Origin: an uncultured bacterium
GTDB lineage: Bacteria > Bacillota_A > Clostridia > Oscillospirales > Oscillospiraceae
Direction: 5' to 3'
DNA: 6,472 nt
NCBI GenBank assembly: GCA_905214605.1
Contig: CAJMMY010000062.1
Span: 1-6,472 of the forward strand
In this document: one piece after another, positions 1 to 6,070 of the stretch
How the letters are laid out: every line of letters begins with the position of its first letter
Numbering within the stretch: the stretch's first letter is position 1
Program-made: the position numbers and the translations under genes
The notes under the pieces: model-generated
Told to the model about the DNA's origin: nothing
The model's database searches: none
What the model saw: only the letters and a program-made list of their open reading frames with translations

Positions 1-697
1 GCTTGTAGCGCTGTGCCACAAGGTCGGGATAGTTGCGGCGCACCTCGTCCAGCAGGTTCATGGCCAGCTCTTCCACATCCAGAATATCGTCCTTGATCGC
101 GCCCGTGCAGGCGAGCAGGATGCCCACGCGCTCGTCGTCGAACTTGGGCCACAGAATGCCCGGCGTATCCAGCAAATCCAGGGTTTCGTCGATGTGAATC
201 CACTGCTTGCCCCGGGTAACGCCCGGACGGTCGCCGGCAATGGCCGCTTTCCGCTTGGCAACCTTATTAATGAAGGTGCTTTTTCCCACATTGGGAATGC
301 CCACCACCATCATGCGCAGCGGACGGCTGCCCTGCCCTTTTGCCTGATACTCCGCAATTTTATTCTTCAGCGCCGTACGCACCGCGTTGGGGAACTGATT
401 GATGCCCTTGCCGGTTTTGCTGTCCGTTTCCAGAACGAACTGGCCCTTCCCTTTCAGATAAGCCCGCCATAGCTTGGTGGCCTCCGGGTCCGCCTGGTCC
501 GCCCGGTTCAGCACCACCAAACGGGGCTTTCCCTCTGCCAGACGGTCAATGTCCGGATTCCGGCTGGACAGGGGAATGCGCGCGTCAATGACCTCGCACA
601 CACCGTCCACCAGTTTCATATTTTCTTCAATCATCCGTTCCGCCTTGGTCATGTGACCGGGGAACCATTGAATATTGATTTTTTCGTATCCGCTCAT
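1..697 (-). CDS. rbgA: Ribosome biogenesis GTPase RbgA/YlqF (3' end outside window)
   Basis: RbgA is a circularly permuted GTPase that acts in late assembly of the 50S subunit in the cytoplasm. The 232 visible residues begin with the family signature IQWFPGHM (residues 9-16). The G motifs come in permuted order: G4 as NRAD (64-67, where most members have NKxD), a G5-like SKTGKG (93-98), G1 GIPNVGKST (133-141), G2 around Thr161, and G3 DTPG (177-180), followed by ILWPKF. Compared with B. subtilis RbgA (about 282 aa) roughly the last 50 residues are missing, only because the window ends. The ATG start lies 7 bases after the lepB stop. Its Shine-Dalgarno (GAGGA) overlaps that stop codon, so the two genes are probably co-transcribed and translationally coupled. 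Gene identity is near certain from motifs. Confidence 0.97.
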   Translation of the reverse strand, partial: MSGYEKINIQWFPGHMTKAERMIEENMKLVDGVCEVIDARIPLSSRNPDIDRLAEGKPRLVVLNRADQADPEATKLWRAYLKGKGQFVLETDSKTGKGINQFPNAVRTALKNKIAEYQAKGQGSRPLRMMVVGIPNVGKSTFINKVAKRKAAIAGDRPGVTRGKQWIHIDETLDLLDTPGILWPKFDDERVGILLACTGAIKDDILDVEELAMNLLDEVRRNYPDLVAQRYK

Positions 698-704
698 GAT
701 TTCC

Positions 705-1259
705 TCACAATTTTCCAAATGACTTCAAGGGGAACAGCCGCCAGTAGGCTTTTCCCAAAATTTCCCGGGTATCCACGCAGCCGATGGATGCGGTCCGGCT
801 GTCCGTGGAGTGATTTCGGTTGTCACCCATGCAGTACACACAGCCCTCCGGCACCGTCACCGGTCCGGTATAATCCTCCTGGATATAGGTCGGCTCTGCA
901 ATAAACGGCTCATCCTGCACCACGCCGTTCACGGAAACGGTACCGTTTTCAAAATCGATTGACACCGTCTGCCCCTCTGTTGCAATCACCCGCTTAATCA
1001 GCGGGCCGGTAGTATACTCAAATTCGGGCGCGTCAAACACCACAATATCTCCCTGCCGATAGGTTTTGGAAAGGTTGCTGACAATCAGACGTTCCTTATC
1101 CTCCAGGGTGGGATACATGGACGAGCCGTCCACCGTGACGATTCTCGCCAAGAATACAAATACGAACACGCAGCCCACAATGACAAACACAATGCTCTGC
1201 AGCCAGTCGTACAAATTGCTCTTCCATTCCGATTCTGCCTGCATTTTCTGCTCTTTCAA
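705..1259 (-). CDS. lepB: Type I signal peptidase
   Basis: Membrane-anchored serine protease that removes signal peptides from exported proteins (family S26, Ser/Lys dyad). Numbered from the TTG start chosen here (184 aa): a short charged N-terminus, one membrane segment at about residues 20-38, then GSSMYPTL with nucleophile Ser47. The general base is Lys89 in IKRVIA, and the box GDNRNHSTDSR (145-155) is intact. The small single-anchor form is usual for Gram-positive SipS-type enzymes. A GTG three codons upstream (1266-1268) extends the frame to 187 aa, but that GTG lies inside the Shine-Dalgarno itself, so I prefer TTG. A promoter lies just upstream and rbgA follows after 7 bases, so lepB and rbgA look like one operon separated from rplS by a terminator. 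Confidence 0.96.
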   Translation of the reverse strand: MKEQKMQAESEWKSNLYDWLQSIVFVIVGCVFVFVFLARIVTVDGSSMYPTLEDKERLIVSNLSKTYRQGDIVVFDAPEFEYTTGPLIKRVIATEGQTVSIDFENGTVSVNGVVQDEPFIAEPTYIQEDYTGPVTVPEGCVYCMGDNRNHSTDSRTASIGCVDTREILGKAYWRLFPLKSFGKL

Positions 1260-1264
1260 GGAAT

Positions 1265-1271
1265 TCACCTC
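1265..1271 (-). promoter_or_regulatory. Shine-Dalgarno that decides the lepB start
   Basis: GAGGTGA on the minus strand is a 7-base match to the anti-Shine-Dalgarno. It lies 5 bases before TTG (1257-1259), which is good spacing. The longer GTG start would be part of this element, and the next ATG (1242-1244) would be 20 bases away. Confidence 0.7.
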
Positions 1272-1303
1272 ACATTTTCATCTTCTGCATCTAAAACAGA
1301 GTC

Positions 1304-1333
1304 ATTATACACCATACGCAGCCCCTCTGGCAA
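1304..1333 (-). promoter_or_regulatory. Sigma-A promoter for lepB-rbgA
   Basis: On the minus strand, -35 TTGCCA (1328-1333, 5 of 6 matches) is separated by 18 bases from a perfect -10 TATAAT (1304-1309). The expected transcription start near 1297 gives a leader of about 38 nt before the lepB TTG. The promoter starts right after the rplS terminator, so lepB-rbgA can be expressed independently of rplS. Confidence 0.75.
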
Positions 1334-1335
1334 TG

Positions 1336-1380
1336 AAAAAAATCAGGCGCGTGCTCAAATGAACACACGCCTGATTTTTT
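1336..1380 (-). terminator. Intrinsic terminator of rplS
   Basis: A 12-bp stem (1342-1353 with 1364-1375, one G-U wobble in the rplS transcript) encloses a 10-base loop. It is flanked by A and T runs that extend the stem on both sides. It begins 6 bases after the rplS stop. The symmetric A/T flanks could stop transcription from either direction, but only minus-strand genes lie here. Confidence 0.93.
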
Positions 1381-1386
1381 CTTGCA

Positions 1387-1728
1387 TTACAGTCTCTCTT
1401 TGACCTTAGCAGCCTTACCCACACGGTCGCGCAGGTAGTACAGCTTTGCTCTGCGGACTTTGCCCTTACGGGTGGTCTCAACAGAAACAATGGAGGGAGA
1501 GTGAACAGGGAAAACCTTCTCGCAGCCCACGCCGTAGGACACGCGGCGAACGGTGATGGTCTCCTGAATACCGCCGTGCTTCTTTGCGATGATGGTGCCG
1601 TCGAAAGCCTGGTTACGCTCACGGTTGCCTTCCTTCACGCGCAGAGTGATGCGGACAGTGTCGCCCACGTTCATTTCCGGCAGTTCGGGTTTCATGTACT
1701 TCTCAGTCAGTGTCTGAATCAGATCCAT
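1387..1728 (-). CDS. rplS: 50S ribosomal protein L19
   Basis: L19 is a 50S protein at the interface with the 30S subunit. The 113-aa product has the usual bacterial length and features: an N-terminal helix with [15 protein letters not shown], a middle part with [16 protein letters not shown], the [20 protein letters not shown] segment, and the basic C-terminus [20 protein letters not shown]. The frame stays open 15 codons upstream, but the ATG at 1726-1728 (MDLIQTL) is preceded by AAGGAAGG and matches the family N-terminus. It is transcribed alone: an extended -10 promoter lies about 100 bases upstream and a strong terminator just downstream. In B. subtilis rplS lies in a trmD-rplS-ylqF neighbourhood; here rbgA (ylqF) is also close, but trmD is not upstream. 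Confidence 0.98.
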   Translation of the reverse strand: MDLIQTLTEKYMKPELPEMNVGDTVRITLRVKEGNRERNQAFDGTIIAKKHGGIQETITVRRVSYGVGCEKVFPVHSPSIVSVETTRKGKVRRAKLYYLRDRVGKAAKVKERL

Positions 1729-1820
1729 TTTAGATTCCTTCCTTTTCTGGCACGTTCTTGCGGAGATTTCCATCGCAGCAGAGGACCGTGCGGTAATTTA
1801 CGGGATTTTCCCGCATAAGC
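1729..1820 (-). promoter_or_regulatory. rplS 5' leader, candidate L19 autoregulatory RNA
   Basis: The expected transcript has an unusually long leader of about 90 nt before the rplS ATG. Near its 5' end, CGGGA (1801-1805) can pair with TCCCG (1809-1813). Alternatively TGCGG (1789-1793) can pair with CCGCA (1811-1815). The two pairings exclude each other. Low-GC Gram-positive bacteria are known to carry an L19 leader that binds L19; I infer possible equivalence from position and length only, and did not match a consensus structure. Confidence 0.35.
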
Positions 1821-1826
1821 TCAGAT

Positions 1827-1855
1827 ATTTTATCACGCCGTCCTGCAAATTGCAA
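1827..1855 (-). promoter_or_regulatory. Strong extended -10 promoter for rplS
   Basis: On the minus strand, -35 TTGCAA (1850-1855), a 17-base spacer, and -10 TAAAAT (1827-1832) preceded by TGA, giving an extended TGn -10 element. The expected start is near 1820. Strength and position fit a separately transcribed ribosomal protein gene. Confidence 0.8.
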
Positions 1856-1856
1856 G

Positions 1857-1888
1857 GGAATTTTCCGAAAAATCAGCGGAAAATTTCC
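1857..1888 (-). other. Stem-loop across the stop of the DUF2344 gene
   Basis: The arms at 1857-1867 and 1877-1888 pair over 11 bp with one bulged base; the stop codon (1873-1875) lies in the 9-base loop. No T-run follows, so it is not a standard intrinsic terminator. It may protect the mRNA 3' end or weakly stop transcription before the rplS promoter, whose -35 begins 2 bases further on. Confidence 0.45.
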
Positions 1889-2535
1889 ATATTCTCGTCG
1901 TAAACTTCCAGACGGGTGAATTTTGCAAAGTCCGGAGCCAATTCCGGGGCATTCTGCCGCAGTGCCGCTATCAGCAAATCCGGATTGATGGTCGGCTCAT
2001 TCACGGAAATCACCGCCCGGAGCACCACGTCCTTTTCCCGCACCTGCGCGGTCACATCACTGATGTGGGGCGCAATATCCAACACGCCCTCGCCCCGCTT
2101 GGTTTTCCGCAGCACGGGAATTTCCGGCCGGGCATAAAATTCACCCAGCAGCGGCGCCATATCCGCCCCGTTTCCTGCATCATATTCCAGAATTTCCTCT
2201 ACCCGCAGCCATTTGATGCCGCTGGCTTTCCGGGTGGGCTCGTAAATATGCAGCACCCGAATGCCCTCCGGCAGAGAGGCGTTCAAGTCATTGCGCACCT
2301 GCTCCAAATCCGGCTCATCGTCCAGCAGAGAAAAGTCCATCAGCTCGCACACACTGGCATGTCCAACGGACAGCGGCAGGGCAATGGAAACAATGGGATG
2401 GGGGTTAAAGCCCTCGGAGTATTTCAGCCGATGACCGCTGCGCAGAAACACCCGCTGCATGGTATGCATCAAATCCAGATGAGAGATATACACCGCCCGT
2501 CCGCTTTTTTCGAACTGCATCCGCAATTTACGCAT
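1873..2535 (-). CDS. Radical SAM-linked protein (DUF2344 / TIGR03936 type)
   Basis: This 220-aa soluble protein belongs to the family described as encoded next to, or fused with, an uncharacterised radical SAM protein. Diagnostic segments are the N-terminal MQFEKSGRAVYISHLDLM, then RSGHRLKYSEGFNPHPIVSI and ALPLSVGHASVCELMDF, which give it typical length and layout. No metal-binding cysteine cluster, signal peptide or membrane segment is visible. Its biochemical role is not known to me. The ATG start overlaps the end of the radical SAM gene by 8 bases, and a good AAGGAGG lies 9 bases upstream inside that gene, so the two are translated together, probably in fixed ratio. Family assignment is strong; a role as substrate-binding or partner subunit for the radical SAM enzyme is inference. 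Confidence 0.9.
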   Translation of the reverse strand: MRKLRMQFEKSGRAVYISHLDLMHTMQRVFLRSGHRLKYSEGFNPHPIVSIALPLSVGHASVCELMDFSLLDDEPDLEQVRNDLNASLPEGIRVLHIYEPTRKASGIKWLRVEEILEYDAGNGADMAPLLGEFYARPEIPVLRKTKRGEGVLDIAPHISDVTAQVREKDVVLRAVISVNEPTINPDLLIAALRQNAPELAPDFAKFTRLEVYDENMEIFR

Positions 2536-4363
2536 CGCACTTGCCCTCCTTCAGCAGTTTGAGTGCACCGCAGCCGGTGCACTGTTTCCGGCAATCGGGA
2601 GACAGCTGGGACTTGTATGCCATTTCCCGCTCATGCCACAAGTGCTCTTTCCGAACACCCACATCAATCACGTCCCAAGGCAGCAGTTCGTCCTTGCTCC
2701 GTTCCCGGTTTGCATAGAACCACGGGTCGATGCCGCAGGTTTCAAATGCCTTCATCCAGCGGTCGAAATCAAAGTATTCGCCCCAGGAATCCAGAGTGCC
2801 GCCGTTGCGCCAAACCTCTTCAATGGCAGCGCCCACCCGGCGGTCGCCCCGGGAGAGCACCGCCTCAATCAGGCTGGTTTTTGCGTCATGCCAGTTATAG
2901 GTCACGTTCCGCGCCTTGATGGAATCGCGGAGCAGATTCACTTTCCGCATATATTCCTCAATGCTCACCTGAGATTCCCACTGGAAGGGAGAATGGGGCT
3001 TGGGGATAAACATGGAGGTGCTCACGGTGATGCGCACACCCCGGTTTTTATAGGGAGAGTACTCCCGCCATGTGTGCAGCACTTCGTTGGCAATCTCGGA
3101 AATGCCCACCACGTCTTCATCGGTTTCCGTGGGCAGACCCAGCATGAAATACAGTTTCACGCCGTTCCAGCCGCCCTCAAACGCCACCCGGCAGGAATTG
3201 AGCAAATCCTCTTCCTTGACGTTTTTGTTGATGGCGTCCCGCAGACGCTGACTGCCTGCCTCCGGTGCAAAGGTCAGACCGCCCTTGCGCACCTTTTGCA
3301 GGCGCTGCATAATACCCATGGAGAAGTTATCCGCGCGAAGAGAGGGCAGAGACAAGGAGCAGGACCGAGGCTCGCACCATTCCAGCATCGCGTCGCAAGC
3401 CTGCTCCAAGCTGCGGTAATCACTGGAAGACAAGCTCATCAGCGTTGCCTCTTGATAGCCGGTGTTCTTCAGCAATTCAATGCCCTGCCGGGCCACGGTT
3501 TCCGGTTTTTTCGCCCGGACGGGACGATACACATAGCCCGCCTGACAGAAACGGCAGCCGCGGATACAGCCGCGAAACAGCTCCACATTCACACGGTCAT
3601 GGACAATTTCCGTAGAAGGAACAATGGGATTCGTGGGGAAATAAACGCTGTCCATATCCTCAATAATCCGTTTCCGCACCCGCTCCGGCGCGCCGTCCAA
3701 AGGCGTGAATGCGGCAAGGGTGCCGTCGGGATTGTAGGTTTCCTCATACAGACTGGGCACAAACACGCCCTCGATATGAGATGCCTCCACCAAGAAACGG
3801 TGCTTGCTCCAGCCCTCATTCCGGGCTTTCCGATACAGTTCCAGAACCTCCGGGTCCACCTCTTCGCCCTCACCCAGAATCATTAGATCCAGGAAATCGG
3901 ACATGGGACCAGGGTTGACGCAGCTGGTGCCGCCGGCAATGACCAGCGGTGTCAGACCGGTGCGCTCTGCGCTGTGCAGAGGAATCCCCGCCATATCCAG
4001 CATATCCAGCACGGTGGTGTAAGCCATTTCATAGCCGATGGAAAAAGCCACCACATCGAATTCCGACACCGGGTCGCCGCTTTCCAGTGCATACAGCGGA
4101 ATCCCCGCCTGTTTCATTTCCGCCTTCATATCGCCCCAAGGCGCAAACACACGCTCGCACCACACGCCGGGCATATTGTTCATCACGCTGTACAAAATCC
4201 GCATACCGATGTTGGACATACCGATTTCATAGGTATCCGGAAAGCAGAATGCCACACGCAGGTCCACATCTGCCTTATCCTTCATAATCTGATTATATTC
4301 CCCGCCGGTATAGCGCGCCGGTTTCTGCACACGGGGCAGAATCCGTTCCAATCGTTTATCCAT
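2528..4363 (-). CDS. B12-binding-type radical SAM protein (TIGR03960 family)
   Basis: 611 aa from the chosen ATG. The N-terminus (LPRVQKPARYTGGEYN) is typical of this family. Residues about 30-160 resemble a cobalamin-binding-type Rossmann domain, with VAFCFPDTYEIGMSN and FDVVAFSIGYEMAYTTVLDM. The radical SAM core carries CIRGCRFC with the [4Fe-4S] cysteines at 266, 270 and 273, followed by the usual strands (ATLMSLSSSDY, LTFAPEAGSQRLRD, VKLYFMLGLPTETDED). The extreme C-terminus has a second cluster-like motif, C591-x3-C595-x2-C598. The substrate is unknown to me; no classical B12-binding DxHxxG is obvious, so cobalamin use is uncertain. An ATG 4 codons upstream exists, but GGAG at 6-base spacing favours this one. 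A promoter overlaps the end of spoIVFB upstream, and the DUF2344 partner overlaps downstream. Confidence 0.93.
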   Translation of the reverse strand: MDKRLERILPRVQKPARYTGGEYNQIMKDKADVDLRVAFCFPDTYEIGMSNIGMRILYSVMNNMPGVWCERVFAPWGDMKAEMKQAGIPLYALESGDPVSEFDVVAFSIGYEMAYTTVLDMLDMAGIPLHSAERTGLTPLVIAGGTSCVNPGPMSDFLDLMILGEGEEVDPEVLELYRKARNEGWSKHRFLVEASHIEGVFVPSLYEETYNPDGTLAAFTPLDGAPERVRKRIIEDMDSVYFPTNPIVPSTEIVHDRVNVELFRGCIRGCRFCQAGYVYRPVRAKKPETVARQGIELLKNTGYQEATLMSLSSSDYRSLEQACDAMLEWCEPRSCSLSLPSLRADNFSMGIMQRLQKVRKGGLTFAPEAGSQRLRDAINKNVKEEDLLNSCRVAFEGGWNGVKLYFMLGLPTETDEDVVGISEIANEVLHTWREYSPYKNRGVRITVSTSMFIPKPHSPFQWESQVSIEEYMRKVNLLRDSIKARNVTYNWHDAKTSLIEAVLSRGDRRVGAAIEEVWRNGGTLDSWGEYFDFDRWMKAFETCGIDPWFYANRERSKDELLPWDVIDVGVRKEHLWHEREMAYKSQLSPDCRKQCTGCGALKLLKEGKCDA

Positions 4364-4405
4364 AAAGCACTCCATTTCATTGACCGAAAAAATGGTCGTA
4401 TGGAG

Positions 4406-5023
4406 TTATTTTACACTATGGCCGATGGTTTGGCAAGACCGCCGGGAGTGAAATCCCCCTTTCCGCCGGGGAACGGAGACTTTCTCCGGCAGCAGGAGCA
4501 AAACGGACACCAACAGCAGGCCGCAGCCCCACCCCCGCCATGTGGCGGCAAGCCCCGCAATCAGCAACAGACCATTGCACACCAAACCCACCCGCTCCGC
4601 CGTCAGTGGGAACCAGGCCCGCACCATTCGCCAACCGTCCAAAGGCCGCACGGGCAGCAAATTGAACAGGCTCAAAACCCAACTGATGCCCGCCAAGCGG
4701 AGCAGAAACGCATTTTCCAGCCAGTTTCCCCAAAAAGATGCCGTCAGTGCCAAAGTGATGCCCGCCGCCGGTCCGGCGCCGGCACAGCAAAATTCCTGCC
4801 ATGCCGTCAGCACCGCCCGGCTGTAATCCATACACAAGCCGGTAATGTCCACCCGAATCCGGGATACCCGGCAGCCGCACAATCTCAGCGCTGCCCCGTG
4901 GCCCCACTCATGGACGGCAACTGCCGCCGCTAAAGCAAGCAGCGTTCTGCTGTCTCCCACAAAATACAGCAGCGCCAACAGCAGCAAGCCGTCCGGCTGC
5001 AACTCCAATTTCAGCCGGTTCAA
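4406..5023 (-). CDS. spoIVFB: Site-2 protease, SpoIVFB-like (M50)
   Basis: Intramembrane zinc protease. In B. subtilis, SpoIVFB cleaves pro-sigma-K in the membrane surrounding the forespore; that substrate is inferred here from family and context. This 205-aa protein has several hydrophobic segments, the zinc/catalytic motif HEWGH (His38, Glu39, His42) in one, and NLLPVRPLDG (121-130) with the third zinc ligand Asp129 in another. It ends in a short basic tail after about residue 180. B. subtilis SpoIVFB is about 288 aa and has a C-terminal CBS domain, which is absent here. The start is TTG (5021-5023), overlapping the upstream stop by 4 bases, with GGAG 8 bases before it. The M23 gene immediately upstream and the radical SAM pair downstream support the spoIVFB name over a generic M50 protease. 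Confidence 0.85.
   Translation of the reverse strand: MNRLKLELQPDGLLLLALLYFVGDSRTLLALAAAVAVHEWGHGAALRLCGCRVSRIRVDITGLCMDYSRAVLTAWQEFCCAGAGPAAGITLALTASFWGNWLENAFLLRLAGISWVLSLFNLLPVRPLDGWRMVRAWFPLTAERVGLVCNGLLLIAGLAATWRGWGCGLLLVSVLLLLPEKVSVPRRKGGFHSRRSCQTIGHSVK
4408..4436 (-). promoter_or_regulatory. Sigma-A promoter for the radical SAM/DUF2344 pair
   Basis: On the minus strand, -35 TTGCCA (4431-4436), a 17-base spacer, and -10 TAAAAT (4408-4413), each 5 of 6 to consensus. It lies inside the last codons of spoIVFB, and the -10 shares a base with its stop codon. The expected start near 4401 gives a leader of about 38 nt. This would allow vegetative expression of the pair independent of the sporulation genes. 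Confidence 0.65.
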
Positions 5024-5886
5024 AAGAAAAACTCCGGATTGGTATACTGCCCGTTGTGGAGCAATTCAAAGTGCAGATGGGGTCCGGTGGCCTCCCCGGT
5101 TGCCCCGGCCAATGCAATTTTTTGCCCTGCGGCAACGGATTCCCCTTCCGTCACGTTGGTGGCGGAGCAATGGGCATAGAGCGTGGACCAACCGTCGGCA
5201 TGGGCAATGCGGATATAGTTTCCGTACCCGTTATCCCACCGCACTTCGGTAACGGTGCCGTCGGCAAAAGCATCAATTTCCGTGCCGCTGTTCACCGCAT
5301 AATCCGTTCCGTAGTGGAATTTCACCACATTTTCAATGGGATGAAACCGATATCCAAACCCGGAAGAGGTGTATCCCTGCACCGGGGCGGTGTACGCAAA
5401 GGGAATCACCAACGGTTCGTAATTCACGGTGTCCGGCAGCGCATAAGCCGCGTACTCCGCCTGCTGATTTTCAAATGCCGCCACAGCCGCCCGCACCGAT
5501 TCCGGCACCGGGTCCGGAGTGGGTGTGGGCTCCGGGGTAGGTTCCGGTGTTGGCTCCGGAGTAGGTGCAGCCGTAGGGGTGGGTGCGGGTGTGGGTGCAG
5601 GCGATTCCGTGGGAATCGGGGTGGGCTCTGCCCGGCGGAGCGAGGCAAAGGGCTGAAATACCGGCTGCTCCGACAAATCCTGCCGCAGCACCGCCAACGT
5701 TTCCTGCACCGTTTCGTCCGTCAGCACGCCGCCGATGGTTTCCAGCGCGCCGGTGTAGTCCATATCTGCGTCAATCCACCCCACCATGGTTTCCCGCACC
5801 TGTGTCGTCCACCCGGGCAGCAGCAATTTCAGTACCGTAATGCCCACGAACACACCGGAGGCAGCATAAAATTGAAATGGTTTCAT
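5020..5886 (-). CDS. spoIVFA: M23-domain membrane protein, SpoIVFA-like
   Basis: 288 aa: a single N-terminal membrane anchor (about 6-26), a region without recognised fold (27-87), a Pro/Thr-rich linker (about 88-126), and a C-terminal M23/LytM domain (about 160-288). The M23 metal and catalytic set looks complete: His191 and Asp195 (HYGTD), His239 (YAHCS), and His270/His272 (HLHFE). In B. subtilis SpoIVFA anchors and restrains SpoIVFB until signalling from the forespore; placement directly before an M50 protease with a 4-base overlap supports that role. The intact active-site residues leave open real peptidoglycan hydrolase activity. Start ATG has an AGGAGGGG/GGAG Shine-Dalgarno. A SpoIIQ-like or plain cell-wall hydrolase is the alternative, less likely from context. 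Confidence 0.8.
   Translation of the reverse strand: MKPFQFYAASGVFVGITVLKLLLPGWTTQVRETMVGWIDADMDYTGALETIGGVLTDETVQETLAVLRQDLSEQPVFQPFASLRRAEPTPIPTESPAPTPAPTPTAAPTPEPTPEPTPEPTPTPDPVPESVRAAVAAFENQQAEYAAYALPDTVNYEPLVIPFAYTAPVQGYTSSGFGYRFHPIENVVKFHYGTDYAVNSGTEIDAFADGTVTEVRWDNGYGNYIRIAHADGWSTLYAHCSATNVTEGESVAAGQKIALAGATGEATGPHLHFELLHNGQYTNPEFFF
5509..5625 (-). repeat. Pro-Thr linker repeat within the spoIVFA-like gene
   Basis: Residues 88-126 of the M23 protein are built from PTP/APTP and then three PEPT units, encoded by imperfect short tandem DNA repeats (GGCTCCGG-GTAGG-type units seen on the plus strand). It forms an extended spacer between membrane anchor and M23 domain. Such repeats often vary in copy number between strains. 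Confidence 0.85.
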
Positions 5887-5909
5887 AGGGCACTCCCCTC
5901 CTGTCCACC

Positions 5910-5917
5910 AGTATATG
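5910..5917 (-). promoter_or_regulatory. Possible sigma-E -10 element for spoIVFAB
   Basis: CATATACT on the minus strand matches the B. subtilis sigma-E -10 consensus CATACAnT except for one base, 23 bases before the ATG. No convincing sigma-E -35 lies at 13-15 bases, and no good sigma-A promoter is present for this gene either. spoIVFAB is sigma-E controlled in B. subtilis, which makes the match plausible but not proven. Confidence 0.3.
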
Positions 5918-5952
5918 CGCAGGCGCCCCCGTTCTTGTCCGAAAAATAGGTC

Positions 5953-5981
5953 TTGACAAAGATTTCAAGTCCGATTATAAT
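5953..5981 (+). promoter_or_regulatory. Perfect-consensus sigma-A promoter of tRNA-Pro
   Basis: TTGACA (5953-5958), a 17-base spacer and TATAAT (5976-5981) match consensus at all 12 positions. The mature tRNA begins 12 bases after the -10, so the 5' leader is only about 6 nt. Confidence 0.95.
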
Positions 5982-5993
5982 AATAAAGCTTAT

Positions 5994-6069
5994 CGGGGCG
6001 TAGCGCAGTTGGTAGCGCGCATGGTTCGGGTCCATGAGGCCGTGGGTTCAACTCCCGCCGCTCCGACCA
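5994..6069 (+). tRNA. tRNA-Pro, anticodon CGG
   Basis: A complete 76-nt cloverleaf. The acceptor stem CGGGGCG pairs with CGCTCCG (one G-U). The D stem is GCGC/GCGC with loop AGTTGGTA. The anticodon stem CATGG/CCATG encloses TTCGGGT, giving anticodon CGG followed by G37, as expected for proline tRNAs. The variable loop is 5 nt, and the T arm is GTGGG-TTCAACT-CCCGC. The discriminator is A, and CCA is encoded. It reads CCG proline codons. It has its own promoter and terminator, and is divergent from spoIVFA. Its 3' end borders DNA of different composition. Confidence 0.97.
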
Positions 6070-6070
6070 C

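Noticed and set aside
2633..3886. 417-codon open frame on the plus strand
   Set aside because: It lies entirely opposite the radical SAM gene, has no family-like motif, is rich in His/Arg/Gln as expected for an antisense shadow of high-GC coding DNA, and has no ribosome binding site I could see.
4382..4397. GACC/GGTC hairpin with a T-rich loop between spoIVFB and the radical SAM gene
   Set aside because: Only 4 bp of stem, and the T-run lies in the loop rather than after it; not a terminator.
3974..4933. 319-codon open frame on the plus strand
   Set aside because: Antisense to both the radical SAM gene and spoIVFB, crossing their boundary; low-complexity Gln/Pro/His content; a shadow.
5509..5625. 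Short repeats suggesting a CRISPR or intergenic repeat array
   Set aside because: The units are a few codons long, in frame, and encode PEPT; there are no spacers of constant length.
5056..5949. 297-codon open frame on the plus strand
   Set aside because: Antisense to the M23 gene; its Arg/Gly/Cys-rich middle is simply the reverse of the Pro-Thr repeat.
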